A stretch of 64,000 nucleotides of DNA from CAYGZQ01 sp964354375 [NCBI: uncultured Planctomycetota bacterium] (GCA_964354375.1 CAYGZQ010000005.1:1-64000); one strand, 5' to 3'. Numbered from the stretch's first letter, positions 33,405 through 43,073 are shown. Program-made: numbers and translations. Notes: generated by a model not told the origin, from the sequence alone.

Positions 33405-36400
33405 ATGACCAGGAGCATTCCGGCTTGTCTATGTGTTGCAGCGGTCGCAATGATTGCACTGATTGGCTGCGGAAGTGAACCTGTCTCGGCTCCATCTTCT
33501 CCTCAGATTACCCCCTCGATCGAGGCGCAGAACTCTGAGGGTCTGCATGAGTGTCTCGGGTTCTACTTGCTGCACGTCGAAACCGCCTCCGGGACCGTGG
33601 AGGTCGCGTTTCCCCGGGCTCTGAATCTGCACCTGAACATGGTAAGCGTGCTGAACTCGACAATGGGAGTTCAGGCTGTGCCTGTGCCTGCGGATTCAGA
33701 CCCGGCGAACGGAATCTTCGCATTCGATATCACGCTCACCCATCCGTTCGGCACGAAACCTCAGTTAGCGGGATTCGACGTGAAGGGAATCCTGATCACG
33801 CCCGGAACTTTCGCTATTTCCACGGTCATGCTGGCGGGTCTCGACGAAACCAGGCTGCTCAACTCCGACGGCTACACACGCTGGTGGAATCCCGCGGAAT
33901 TCACGCAGCCGGGACTGATGGGATACACGCAGGGGAATCTGACACATTCGCAGCCCGCGGACCTGACAGCCGAAATCAACCCCTACAAGCATTTTGCCGA
34001 CATCCTTGGGTCACAGGACGGTCTCGACATCCTGAATAGTGTGCCTTTGGATGACAGCCAGGGACGCGGTGTGTTCACGGCGGGGAGTGCGAACACGAGG
34101 AGGTTTCGAATCCAGTTCCCGATGAACCCAGGGCCGCAGATCGTGTACGGGTATGCGGTGGATGCGTGCTGGGCACTGCCTTCTCCGAATCCGCCTGCCG
34201 AGATTCCGGACAATTTCCCGATCAACGCGAATCAGCCGGAAGCCTACAGGATAGATCTGACCACACCGGTGAACACCCTGTACTACGACAGCGAGACCGG
34301 TCACGGGGGAGGAGTCCTGCGCCTTGATGCCACCATCCGCGACTGGCAGGGCATCCTGGCGGGAGACGTTACCGCGGAGATCGGTACGGTGCGGACATAC
34401 TGCCCGGATCTTTTCACGGGCTCTGCCGATCTCACCGCCCAATCTGATCCACTTGCGGGTACCGCGCAGTATTACACCGACTTATGGCACGTCGCGATCC
34501 CGACGCAGCCGGGAGATTACCTTCTGGCGCTGCGGGCCGAGTCGAAGAACGGGCCCGCGTACGTGCAGGGCTCCGCTCCAGCTCCTGCGGGCAACATCTC
34601 GGCGTGGCAGGTGATGACCATTCCAGTCGTCGATCCGGAGTGCGAGCCCGACTCCAACAACTCTCCCGCCGAGGCCGAGACCGTCGGCTTGATTGGAACG
34701 GCGACAGGCGTTCTCTGCCCTGTCGAGGATCCGTCCGACTATTTCAAGATCACCATACCACCCGGCTATGAGCTCGCGGGGACCATAACATTCACTCACG
34801 ACGCTTTCAATCAAGGTAGCCAGGCGCTCACGCTTTCTGATTCCCACGGGGTAGAAATGACGCAGTCGGTCTCCTCCGACGGTGTATGCGAGATCGATAT
34901 GTTTGGATTGAATCTCTTTCCGGGCGACTACTACATCAAGCTCAGCGCTATCCTTGACACCGGGCCTTTCGCTTACCTCCTCGAAACCCGCGTTATCCTG
35001 ATGAGTATCAAGCCCTCCGATCCCGTGGATATCACGCCAAACGGCCTGGACTGCTTCGCGTCATGGGTTGATGCCGATGCTGCCGCCTCCGACAGCCTGT
35101 ATGCGGCCGGACCGGCAGGCACATTCAACCTGACCGCAGTCGATATGCATACAGTCGGCAGAGTTGTCGACCCCATGGGAACCGATCCGGCTTTCTCTTA
35201 TCCCTACATGTATTACGTGGAAGACAATTACACGACCCCCATAGGCATTGACCTCGACGACTACACCGATGCGGCCAATCCGGTCCACCACGAAGATGTG
35301 CTTATGTTCGACGCTTATGTCCGATGCATGACCATGAACGCCCAGAACCTGTACGTTGTGGTCGACAACGAGGACCAAGAGCGCATCTATATTTACGATT
35401 ACACCGGAGATCCGGCAAATCCGGTCTACGTGGATGATTTCGCGGTAACCGCTGATCAGCGGCAGATCGGGTTAATGGATTATCTCGCACCGCCCACTCA
35501 CCTGGTTTCCATGAGCGATCATTTTCTCGCGCTTTACGACGTCGAGGATCCACACAATTGCACCTACGTCGACGGCGTGATCATGGCGGACAACTTCCTC
35601 AACGAGGACCTCGATATCGACTTGAAGTACATGGTCAGGACCTATCTGGACACAGACGACATGAGCGGACATTTGCAGATTGTGGAATGGGACGACTTCA
35701 CAAATAAACTGGTGGACTGGGGCGATCTTGACCTTGAAGGACAGGGATATTCCGTCGCGGCAGATTCGTATTTCGCATATGTTGAGAATGGCCCCCAGGG
35801 AATCACGTGCCTGACTTATCCCAGCCTGAACAATGTTCAGCTCATGGACTCTGTCGACCCGGTCGGTCCTGTCGAGGACCTGGACGTCAGTGGTCAGTAT
35901 CTCTGCTCCGCCGAAGGCCTGGAGGGACCGGCAATCTACGATGTCTCGGATAAGCTCAATATCGTGCCCTCCGAAAGGGGCAAGTTCATCAACTGCCCCG
36001 TGGCCGGAGCAGCGAGGAACTTGACCTACACATACTTTATAGAGGCTTATGTGGGCTCTGGCGCTGTGAAGGCCTTGGAAACAACGGGATTGGATACAGC
36101 CACAGTCACGCAGGAGACTCTACTGAGTGGCGAGCCCAGCTCGATTGCGGTTCTCAGCGGTATTCTCCTGGTTGGATCGTACTCCGACAACACCGTGTGG
36201 CTATTTGACATCACAGATCCCTTGAGTCCTCCGGTGCCGGTGTACGAGAACTCATACGGCTCGGGTGTCACATCAGTCGCAGTCTCTTCGTACGCCGCGT
36301 ACATCGCTCTTCAGGACGGCACCATGAAGATACTCGATCTGTCGAATTTCCCCTCGGAGGCGACAGAGGCCCCCGACTATGACTTCCCCGGCGAGCTCTA

Positions 36401-36869
36401 CAACCTGGTGCGTTCCGACCACTACCTGTTCGGGACATACCTGGACAACGCCGTGATCTTCGACATCGCTTCCCCGCTGGATCCGTACTACATCGGCAAC
36501 TATTCATACGGCGGCTCCGACGATATCACGGACCTCGAGTTCCAAGGCTACTACCTGTATCTTAGCACCAGCGACACACTCCGGATAGCGGACTTTTTCA
36601 ACCCATACGCCCCGCTGCCGGCAACCGGCCTCAACCTGCCTTATGCCTCTGTACAGCATGGATTCGCTGTCGGAGGTTCATATGCCTATGTCACGGACAT
36701 GGCACACAACCCGACGGTGGTCACCTTGTATCCGCCTGATTCCCCGGAGATCTTCGGGGAGCCTTTCGGGGAGCCATGGCCGTTCGCCATTATCGGGAAC
36801 GTCGTGTTTCGCGACAAAATGTATCTCATGCATTACTACAGGGGACTGCGGATCTTCGACCTCTATTGA
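33405..36869 (+). CDS. GFDVRG-type lipoprotein with pre-peptidase-like domain and LVIVD-type propeller
   Basis: An 1154-residue predicted lipoprotein, the largest complete one here. The ATG at 33405 has GGAGGACACC upstream and a lipobox ALIGC; the 32 residues encoded upstream in frame are not signal-like. The shared module (about 40-405) carries THPFGTKPQLAGFDVKGI, LNSDGYTRWWNPAEF, INPYKHF, YAVDACW and ANQPEAY. Residues about 409-520 (EPDSNNSPAEAETVG...DPSDYFKITIPPG...GDYYIKLSA) look like a bacterial pre-peptidase C-terminal (PPC) beta domain. The remaining 600 residues have repeated DI(T/A)DP..P and LALYDVEDPHN units, as in LVIVD-type propellers. Ligands unknown. Confidence 0.82.
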   Translation: MTRSIPACLCVAAVAMIALIGCGSEPVSAPSSPQITPSIEAQNSEGLHECLGFYLLHVETASGTVEVAFPRALNLHLNMVSVLNSTMGVQAVPVPADSDPANGIFAFDITLTHPFGTKPQLAGFDVKGILITPGTFAISTVMLAGLDETRLLNSDGYTRWWNPAEFTQPGLMGYTQGNLTHSQPADLTAEINPYKHFADILGSQDGLDILNSVPLDDSQGRGVFTAGSANTRRFRIQFPMNPGPQIVYGYAVDACWALPSPNPPAEIPDNFPINANQPEAYRIDLTTPVNTLYYDSETGHGGGVLRLDATIRDWQGILAGDVTAEIGTVRTYCPDLFTGSADLTAQSDPLAGTAQYYTDLWHVAIPTQPGDYLLALRAESKNGPAYVQGSAPAPAGNISAWQVMTIPVVDPECEPDSNNSPAEAETVGLIGTATGVLCPVEDPSDYFKITIPPGYELAGTITFTHDAFNQGSQALTLSDSHGVEMTQSVSSDGVCEIDMFGLNLFPGDYYIKLSAILDTGPFAYLLETRVILMSIKPSDPVDITPNGLDCFASWVDADAAASDSLYAAGPAGTFNLTAVDMHTVGRVVDPMGTDPAFSYPYMYYVEDNYTTPIGIDLDDYTDAANPVHHEDVLMFDAYVRCMTMNAQNLYVVVDNEDQERIYIYDYTGDPANPVYVDDFAVTADQRQIGLMDYLAPPTHLVSMSDHFLALYDVEDPHNCTYVDGVIMADNFLNEDLDIDLKYMVRTYLDTDDMSGHLQIVEWDDFTNKLVDWGDLDLEGQGYSVAADSYFAYVENGPQGITCLTYPSLNNVQLMDSVDPVGPVEDLDVSGQYLCSAEGLEGPAIYDVSDKLNIVPSERGKFINCPVAGAARNLTYTYFIEAYVGSGAVKALETTGLDTATVTQETLLSGEPSSIAVLSGILLVGSYSDNTVWLFDITDPLSPPVPVYENSYGSGVTSVAVSSYAAYIALQDGTMKILDLSNFPSEATEAPDYDFPGELYNLVRSDHYLFGTYLDNAVIFDIASPLDPYYIGNYSYGGSDDITDLEFQGYYLYLSTSDTLRIADFFNPYAPLPATGLNLPYASVQHGFAVGGSYAYVTDMAHNPTVVTLYPPDSPEIFGEPFGEPWPFAIIGNVVFRDKMYLMHYYRGLRIFDLY

Positions 36870-37121
36870 GAAGCCGCAGGCAGTCGAGGCAGTCATCCCG
36901 AGGCTCACGCTGATGTCGGGCTGCCGATTTGACACAACAAGACCCCACCTGAGGATTGCCGGTGAGCCCTCAGGCGCGAAGTCTTTCTGGTCTGAGACTT
37001 GGTTTCAAAAGCCATTCTGAACGAGCTTCAAGAGCCTTTCCAAGTCTTGAGATCATCAAATACCGCCCATCCTCAGGGAGGTCTGCCGAGCGAATCCAGC
37101 TTACAAAGTGATCAAGTGCGA

Positions 37122-37136
37122 GCTGCCAGTTTGCAG
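37122..37136 (+). repeat. Copy of the tRNA-Glu 3' flank
   Basis: GCTGCCAGTTTGCAG matches the end of tRNA-Glu plus the following bases at 20790-20804 (GCTGCCAGATTGCAG) at 14 of 15 positions. The distance to the terminator stem is 22 bases in both places. The rest of the tRNA is absent upstream. Confidence 0.65.
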
Positions 37137-37143
37137 TTTTGCT

Positions 37144-37175
37144 CCCTTCGACCAGCCCGTCGAAGGGTTTTTTTT
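37144..37175 (+). terminator. Intrinsic terminator, duplicate of the tRNA-Glu terminator
   Basis: CCCTTCG and CGAAGGG around a 10-base loop, followed by eight T. The stem and loop length are identical to the terminator at 20812-20842; only the loop sequence differs. Confidence 0.85.
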
Positions 37176-37497
37176 GGAATAATGCACCTTACCGGAGGTC
37201 AGGGTGCAGTTGAGAATCGCGTCGATCCGCAGACTATCGATCGGTGCTTGCGATTGTCCCCAATCTGTCTGTAGGAATTGCTCAATGATGATGCTGCATT
37301 TCATGCGTTACTCCCACCCCGAATCTTTCTCCTCTCCTTCCTCATTGGCCTGAATCCCGCCTGCAATGCCGGCTCCAGTGATTTCCGGTCGAATGGCACA
37401 TTCCGTGACTGAGATCTTGTCATTCCGAATTTCGGGGCCATCTCGAGAGACGGGAAAAAAAGACGCCAACGGGCCATAGCCCGAAAGGGAATCAAGA

Positions 37498-38088
37498 ATG
37501 ATCAATCCAAGAGCTCTTATCCTGATCGCAATCGGAGTTCTGCTCACCGGCGGCATCATAGTAGCGGCCAGAGCCGGAGGCGGAGCATCCCCAGCCGGGT
37601 CATCCGCTTGTGGTGGATGCACCCATCAGGAAGCCGGAAGCGTTGAAAACACAGATGGGGAAACCACCTATGCGTGTCACATGCATCCGGATCAGATGTC
37701 GACGGATCCCGATGCCAAGTGCCCTGTCTGCGGGATGAACATGGTCGCACAGGAGGAAGCGACCGAGCAGGCACAAGTGTATTCCTGCCCGACGCATCCT
37801 GAGATCATTTCGACCGATTCTGACGCAACATGCTCGGAGTGCGACATGAAGCTGGAGCCGGCTGACCTGTACGCATGCCCCATGCATCCTGACATGATGT
37901 CAACGGATCCCGACGCCAATTGCAGCATCTGCGGCATGAACATGGAGCCTGTCCAGGGCCCGATCTACGCATGCCCAATGCATCCCGATCGGATCGCCAC
38001 CGATCCCGAAGCGAAGTGTGAGATCTGCGGGATGGACATGGAACGGGTGCAGATTGAAGAGAAGGACGAAGCTGAGTCCTCCGAATGA
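37498..38088 (+). CDS. Four-domain heavy-metal-binding protein of the efflux operon
   Basis: A 196-residue exported or membrane-anchored protein: a hydrophobic N-terminal helix (about 5-24), a Gly/Ser/Cys linker, then four heavy-metal-binding domains (about 58-83, 95-120, 125-150, 157-183). Each follows YACPMHPD....DPDA.C..CGM.ME, the Cys/Met/His motif usually fused to CusB-type adaptors or copper ATPases. Domain 2 is degenerate (CPTHPE and CDMKL). Tandem free-standing copies suggest a periplasmic metal chaperone or buffer feeding the pump encoded downstream. The first gene of the run; the next starts 60 bases later. Copper or silver is the likely metal, inferred from the neighbours. Confidence 0.85.
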   Translation: MINPRALILIAIGVLLTGGIIVAARAGGGASPAGSSACGGCTHQEAGSVENTDGETTYACHMHPDQMSTDPDAKCPVCGMNMVAQEEATEQAQVYSCPTHPEIISTDSDATCSECDMKLEPADLYACPMHPDMMSTDPDANCSICGMNMEPVQGPIYACPMHPDRIATDPEAKCEICGMDMERVQIEEKDEAESSE

Positions 38089-38148
38089 GAACCAGCCACT
38101 ACAACCAGTTGACTACCGAACGAGGGTGATGGACGGAAGGTGTAGATC

Positions 38149-39564
38149 ATGAACAAGATTCGAGTCAGCCTCATAACTGTTCTCATGATACTCGCGATGG
38201 CGCGGGGAGCAACTGCAGACGAGCTGATTGATAATACAAACGGTTCACCTGCAGCAGGACCGCTCCCGTCGGAGAGGACTGCACCATCCGATGTTGTCGC
38301 CGATGAAGCCCTCCAATCGAGCGTGGCTGGTTCGGAAGCTCTGGACCTCGCACAGCTTTTCAATCAGGCCTTCGAGAACAATCCCCAGATCCGTGAAGCC
38401 AAAGCACAGTGGCAAGCGGCTGATGCAGTCTATCCGCAGGCGACTTCCCGGCCCGATCCGTCCGTCACTTTCACATGGTTCCCGGGGTCGGGCACTTACG
38501 AAGCCGAGCTTATGCAGATGGTTCCGAATCCTCGCCGCACTGACCTGCAAGGTGATCGGGCTTTGGCGAAGGCGGAGATGGCGCGTCTGAACTTCGAAAG
38601 GACCGTACGCGATGTGCTGGTCAATGTCATGAATTCGTATTATGAGCTTGGCTACCTGGACCGCGCCGTCCAGGTCGCCCAGACCAATCGAGACCTTTTT
38701 GCGCAGATTGTCGATCTCGCGAATCTCCAATACGGACAGGGAGACCTCGGTGCCTCGGAGAAATCCATTGCCGAAAGCCGTCTCGCACAGGCTGACTACG
38801 AACTGCAACTGCTGCAGGAGCAGCTATACACCGAGCAGGCGAACATGCGGAGCCTTCTCGGCATTTCGGCGGATGCACCCGTCGGTCGGGCAAGTCTGCC
38901 TCTGACGGAGCCGGTGGAGCTGGATCTGGACTGGATCCGCGCCCAGGTCGGTGAGCATCGTCAGGAACTCGCGTTGGCCGGCCTTTCGGTTGACGCTGCG
39001 TCTACAGATGTTCTTCTGGCGAAGGCACTTGCGAGCCCGGATTTCAGTTTCGGTCTTATGTTCGAATCAATGGCCGGACAATCGATGGGAGTCGACGAAA
39101 TGGGCGATCCGTTGACGGCCAACAGGGACAATAATCTCGGCATCACCTTCGGCCTGACCATACCTCTATGGGGCGGGAAGAACGATGCAAGGATTTCCCA
39201 GGCGCAGGCGGAACTCGAAGCATCGCAGGCGGAATTGGACAGGCAGACCGGTCAGGCTGCGGCATCCGCCGACCGGCTCTACTACCGGATCCAGAACCTG
39301 AGCCGCCTGGTTTCACTCTACAACGACACGCTCATTCCGCAGGCTACACAGGCGGCCGATCTTGCTCAGACATGGTATGAGTCAGGTCAGAGCTCTTTCA
39401 CGGACTTGATCGAAAGCCGGCTTGTGGTTGAGAACTTCCAGTTGGCAGGTGCCCGAGCCCATGCCGACTACCTGATCGCCATGGCGGAACTGCAGCGACT
39501 GATCGGCGCTCCGGCCGAGAGCATCGAGTCTTCCGTTCAGGAATCCCCGGAGGTGACCCGGTGA
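38149..39564 (+). CDS. TolC-family outer-membrane efflux protein (first of two)
   Basis: A 471-residue outer-membrane factor expected to form the trimeric exit duct of an RND pump. Signal peptide (residues 1-24, ending RGATADE). The two OEP repeats are visible: LAQLFNQAFENNPQIREAKAQWQAADAVYPQA, then the coiled-coil segments AQADYELQLLQEQLYTEQANMRSLLG and AQAELEASQAELDRQTGQAAASADRLYYRI. The segment FESMAGQSMGVDEMGDPL adds several methionines that could help bind copper. GGAAGG lies upstream of the ATG. Its stop codon overlaps the GTG start of a second TolC-like gene (GTGA), so the two are translationally coupled. Confidence 0.9.
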   Translation: MNKIRVSLITVLMILAMARGATADELIDNTNGSPAAGPLPSERTAPSDVVADEALQSSVAGSEALDLAQLFNQAFENNPQIREAKAQWQAADAVYPQATSRPDPSVTFTWFPGSGTYEAELMQMVPNPRRTDLQGDRALAKAEMARLNFERTVRDVLVNVMNSYYELGYLDRAVQVAQTNRDLFAQIVDLANLQYGQGDLGASEKSIAESRLAQADYELQLLQEQLYTEQANMRSLLGISADAPVGRASLPLTEPVELDLDWIRAQVGEHRQELALAGLSVDAASTDVLLAKALASPDFSFGLMFESMAGQSMGVDEMGDPLTANRDNNLGITFGLTIPLWGGKNDARISQAQAELEASQAELDRQTGQAAASADRLYYRIQNLSRLVSLYNDTLIPQATQAADLAQTWYESGQSSFTDLIESRLVVENFQLAGARAHADYLIAMAELQRLIGAPAESIESSVQESPEVTR

Positions 39565-41237
39565 CAGCGCAAGTGTGCAAGAGAGTCCCGCTATTGTCGG
39601 CACTGGTCATGATCATGGTCATTGTAGCCGCTCTTCCCGTACGCGCTAACAGTGCAGGCAATTCATCAGAGGTCCTGACTTCTTTCCTGGCCGCTGCACA
39701 GGACCAGACATTGAGCGATACGGAATCAACAGTTGCCGATCAACAGGACTATGCCCAATTGATGCAGAAGTATCGCGAAGCATCGGCTCGTGATCCCTTG
39801 AACGACCTTCTGCAGTTGTTTCCCGTCGCAAGCAGAGAGCGAATTGATGAGTTCAGATCGATGGACGATTCAGAGGTCGCCCAACTCATTTCAGACAACC
39901 CCCCCGAACAGAGGATTCTTGCGCTTGTAGTCGCACGGTCTCCCAGGATCGCGCGAGCTGAGAATGCCTGGAGGGCGACTCTCAATCGCTACCCCCAGAC
40001 TCTATTCCTGCAGGACCTTCTCAACAGATACCAATCTTTCACATCCGGTCTGTCATTGGGCATCGGAGAGGAATACCAGAGTGGAATGATCCAGATGGAT
40101 TACCCGATTCCCGGAATGCTCTCGCTTCGCGGGAGGGCCGTGGAGATCGACGCGGAGATTGCCTACAGGGATTATCTTCGCGAAGCATCGGAAACGATTG
40201 CAGACACGAAGGTGCTGCTCGCTCAGATTCGAAACCGGAACGAGCTCAACGCGAACAGCAGTGCAAGCTCGTCGCTTCTCTCAGTATTGGGCGAAGTCGC
40301 GCAGGCCCAATACATTGCAGGTACGCGCTCATTCTCAGACCTGGTGCGCATTCAGTCCGAACAGGCAAAACGCAGGGATGAAACCCGCAGGCTGAAAAGC
40401 GAGCGCGATGGACTTCTCGGGTCGCTCGCTGCTTCTCTGAGCCTCCCTCCCAATGCGGCGTTCGGCGAAATCGGTTGGCCCGCGGATCTGAAGCCCGCCC
40501 TCGATGAAGACTCACTTCGACGGCAGCTTCCCGAGAGCCGTCAGGAACTCATTCAGTCCTCGCTGGAGCTTGAGAAGATGGACGTGATGATTCAGATGAC
40601 CCGCCGGCAGGCGATCCCCGATGCCACTCTGGGGATGAGTTACGTCCGGGCGGGAAGCGGCTCGGGGGATATGCCCGATTCGATGGGCTCCTCGGCTGCC
40701 GGTTCAGACAGTGTGAACGCAGGCAGCGCCGGCACAGATACGTCAATGAGCGGCATCGATTCGGGCAGTGGCGGCGATACCGGATCCAATTCTCCCGAAA
40801 TGACCGACAACTCCCAGATGAATGCGGACGGATCGTCTTTCGTGGGCAACCCAATGGTTGATCACAGGCGAACGAATTTCGGAGTGGACTTTACATGGGC
40901 CGCAGAGTTGGGCGATCGCAGGGCCGAGATGGCAAGCATGCTCGAAAACATGACCGACATGGCGAGCGGGATGCTCGAAATGCAGATCATCCGGTACGAC
41001 CAGGGACTCCAATCCGAAATCACTTACTCGGGGAAGATACTTCCTGATGCGCAAGCGGCGCTGGATGTCGTGCGAATTGGGTACTCGGGAAACGAGAACA
41101 GTTTCAGCGATCTTATCAACGCCGAATTGGCATTGCTCGAAGCCGGAAACGATCTCGCCAATTTGAGGATGGATCGGCGGATCGCGCTCGCGGAGATCGA
41201 GCGCTTGTTGGATCGCAGCATCTCTTCAGGCCAGTGA
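39561..41237 (+). CDS. TolC-family outer-membrane efflux protein (second of two)
   Basis: A 558-residue TolC-like protein starting at GTG that overlaps the previous stop (GTGA), with GGAGGTG upstream. Signal peptide at the N-terminus (ALVMIMVIVAALPVRANS). OEP features include VVARSPRIARAENAWRATLN, GEVAQAQYIAGTRSFSDLVR and a C-terminal AALDVVRIGYSGNENSFSDL. About 70 residues (about 361-433) form a Gly/Ser/Asp/Met-rich insert (GSGSGDMPDSMGSS and so on), placed where TolC proteins have a periplasmic or surface loop. It is longer than the first TolC protein and clearly divergent, so this is not a recent duplication. A possible role is a hetero-partner or an alternative duct for the same pump. Confidence 0.85.
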   Translation: MTAQVCKRVPLLSALVMIMVIVAALPVRANSAGNSSEVLTSFLAAAQDQTLSDTESTVADQQDYAQLMQKYREASARDPLNDLLQLFPVASRERIDEFRSMDDSEVAQLISDNPPEQRILALVVARSPRIARAENAWRATLNRYPQTLFLQDLLNRYQSFTSGLSLGIGEEYQSGMIQMDYPIPGMLSLRGRAVEIDAEIAYRDYLREASETIADTKVLLAQIRNRNELNANSSASSSLLSVLGEVAQAQYIAGTRSFSDLVRIQSEQAKRRDETRRLKSERDGLLGSLAASLSLPPNAAFGEIGWPADLKPALDEDSLRRQLPESRQELIQSSLELEKMDVMIQMTRRQAIPDATLGMSYVRAGSGSGDMPDSMGSSAAGSDSVNAGSAGTDTSMSGIDSGSGGDTGSNSPEMTDNSQMNADGSSFVGNPMVDHRRTNFGVDFTWAAELGDRRAEMASMLENMTDMASGMLEMQIIRYDQGLQSEITYSGKILPDAQAALDVVRIGYSGNENSFSDLINAELALLEAGNDLANLRMDRRIALAEIERLLDRSISSGQ

Positions 41238-41267
41238 TCTCGAGTATTGTGAACGGAGTTGAAGGCA

Positions 41268-43058
41268 ATGAGAAAAATCATGGGGATCGGAATCGTTGTG
41301 GCGGCACTGCTGGTCGTGACGATCGGGGTCGCGGTGACTTACACGGGATGCTTCGCACCGAAACCTGCCATAGCCGCCGGCGATGAGAACCTTTACACGT
41401 GCGGGATGCACCCGTGGGTGGTTCAGAAGGGACCCGGACAATGCCCGATTTGCGGGATGAACCTGGTCCCGAAGGAGACTGGGGCGAATGCGTCCAACAG
41501 TGGCGAGCGCCACATTCTCTATTGGGTTTCATCGATGGACCCCAACTACATACGGCAGGCGCCCGGGAAGGACGCAATGGGAATGGACCTCGTCCCCGTG
41601 TACGAGGATGAGGTCGCGGACGGCTCCAGTATCACAGTCGATCCGTCGATCATCCAGAGCATCGGAGTTAGATACTCAAACATTCAGAGAGGGCCGATGA
41701 CCGTGTCGATCCGTGCCCCGGCGCATGTCGACTACAACGAGGACAATCTAGCGGTCCTCTCAACACGAACCGAGGGATATATCGACAGACTCTATGTGAC
41801 ATCGCCCGGCACGAACGTCAAAGCTGGCGATCCATTGTTCGATTTCTCTGCGCCGAAGCTCTACTCGGCGCAGGAGGAATACCTTATCGCGCTCCGGGCG
41901 GGCGATTCGCGCCTATCGAGCGCGGCCCGCGAGCGGCTGAAGCTTCTTGGTGTCTCGGATGTCCAGATCGACGGCATCCGTCGGAACGGAAGCTCTCACG
42001 CTCTCACGATTACCGCTCCGATGGACGGTACGGTTGTTGCGATGGGCGGCTCAGGAGGAGTCGATACTCAGTCGCAAGGAGGAGGGCTCTTCACCTCCGG
42101 CGGCATGAGCGGCGGGGGGCAAACGTCGGGCGGTGGAGGTATGAGCGGAATGGGTGGGGGAGGAAGCATGACCGGTGGCGGCTTCTCCGACTCGGGAGGA
42201 TCGGGCGGCATCGGAGCCGGAATGGCTTCGGGCAGCGGCGGTTCTCTGCGGGAAGGGTCCTACGTTTCCGCCGGGGCGCCTGTTTTCACGATTGCAGATC
42301 TCTCGACTGTCTGGGTGTACGCTCACATCTTCGATAACGAGTTGCCCTTTGTCCACGTCGGCATGCCTGCCAGGCTGGAACTCGACTATCTTCCGGGACA
42401 GACTTTCGAAGGTGTTGTCGATTTCTTCTATCCCTACCTGCAACGATCGACACGGGATATCAGAATCCGGCTGGTCTTCCCAAATGCCGATGGCCGCCTG
42501 CTTCCCGAGATGTACGGAAAGGTGACCATAGAGAGCCAAGTCGCTGACGATGCTCTCACCATCCCGGAGGAAGCGGTGATCTTCTCAGGTGACCGTCGCA
42601 TCGTTTTCCTTGCTCTGCCCGGCGGAAAGTTCGCACCGGTCGAGGTGACCGTCGGACCATCCGACGGAAACGGGAATGCCCAGGTTCTGTCGGGGCTGGT
42701 TGAGGGTCAACAGATTGTGACAAGCGCCCAATTCCTTCTCGATGCCGAATCCAGAATGCAGGAGGCGATCAACAAGATGCTTTCCGGACAGGCCAATCCC
42801 GCCACTCCTGAGGAGGTTACCTCAACCGGTTATGGAATGCCGACACAGTCGACGGCGGAGGAGGACATGCAGGGCATGGAGATGTCGTCCGGGCAATGGC
42901 CCAACCTCGCCCCAGACGATCCGGATGCGAAGTGGCGATGCCCAATGCCGGACGATCGCTACTACGCGGCTGAGCCAGACAAGTGTCCGATCTGCGAAAT
43001 GAACCTCAAGCCCAACGATCCTCAAGCCTGGGTCGGAAAGAATGGTGTAACAAACTGA
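41268..43058 (+). CDS. cusB: CusB-like periplasmic adaptor with N- and C-terminal metal-binding domains
   Basis: A 596-residue membrane-fusion protein linking the RND pump to its outer-membrane duct. ATG at 41268 (an in-frame TTG at 41259 is weaker). A hydrophobic N-terminal anchor is followed by a heavy-metal-binding domain (about 43-69; Cys45, Met47, His48, Cys59, Cys62, Met64) and the degenerate second motif YWVSSMDPNYIRQAPGKDAMGMDLVP usual in this family. Then come the barrel-sandwich and alpha-hairpin (RTEGYIDRLYVTSPGTNVKAG), a Gly/Ser/Met-rich insert (about 257-324), beta-barrel segments, and another heavy-metal-binding domain at the C-terminus (about 555-583, CPMPDD...CPICEMNL). Having such domains at both ends plus the glycine-rich insert is unusual. 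The CusA-like gene starts 15 bases later. Confidence 0.9.
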   Translation: MRKIMGIGIVVAALLVVTIGVAVTYTGCFAPKPAIAAGDENLYTCGMHPWVVQKGPGQCPICGMNLVPKETGANASNSGERHILYWVSSMDPNYIRQAPGKDAMGMDLVPVYEDEVADGSSITVDPSIIQSIGVRYSNIQRGPMTVSIRAPAHVDYNEDNLAVLSTRTEGYIDRLYVTSPGTNVKAGDPLFDFSAPKLYSAQEEYLIALRAGDSRLSSAARERLKLLGVSDVQIDGIRRNGSSHALTITAPMDGTVVAMGGSGGVDTQSQGGGLFTSGGMSGGGQTSGGGGMSGMGGGGSMTGGGFSDSGGSGGIGAGMASGSGGSLREGSYVSAGAPVFTIADLSTVWVYAHIFDNELPFVHVGMPARLELDYLPGQTFEGVVDFFYPYLQRSTRDIRIRLVFPNADGRLLPEMYGKVTIESQVADDALTIPEEAVIFSGDRRIVFLALPGGKFAPVEVTVGPSDGNGNAQVLSGLVEGQQIVTSAQFLLDAESRMQEAINKMLSGQANPATPEEVTSTGYGMPTQSTAEEDMQGMEMSSGQWPNLAPDDPDAKWRCPMPDDRYYAAEPDKCPICEMNLKPNDPQAWVGKNGVTN

Positions 43059-43073
43059 CCGGAGCGCAAAACC

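Larger units (their letters stand above)
36870..37497. other. Intergenic region before the metal-efflux operon
   Basis: A 628-base gap without a supported gene. It contains a copy of the tRNA-Glu 3' end and terminator (37122-37175) and, after it, the leader of the efflux operon. I found no recognisable copper-responsive operator. A purine-rich AAAGGGAATC lies just before the ATG at 37498. Confidence 0.45.
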
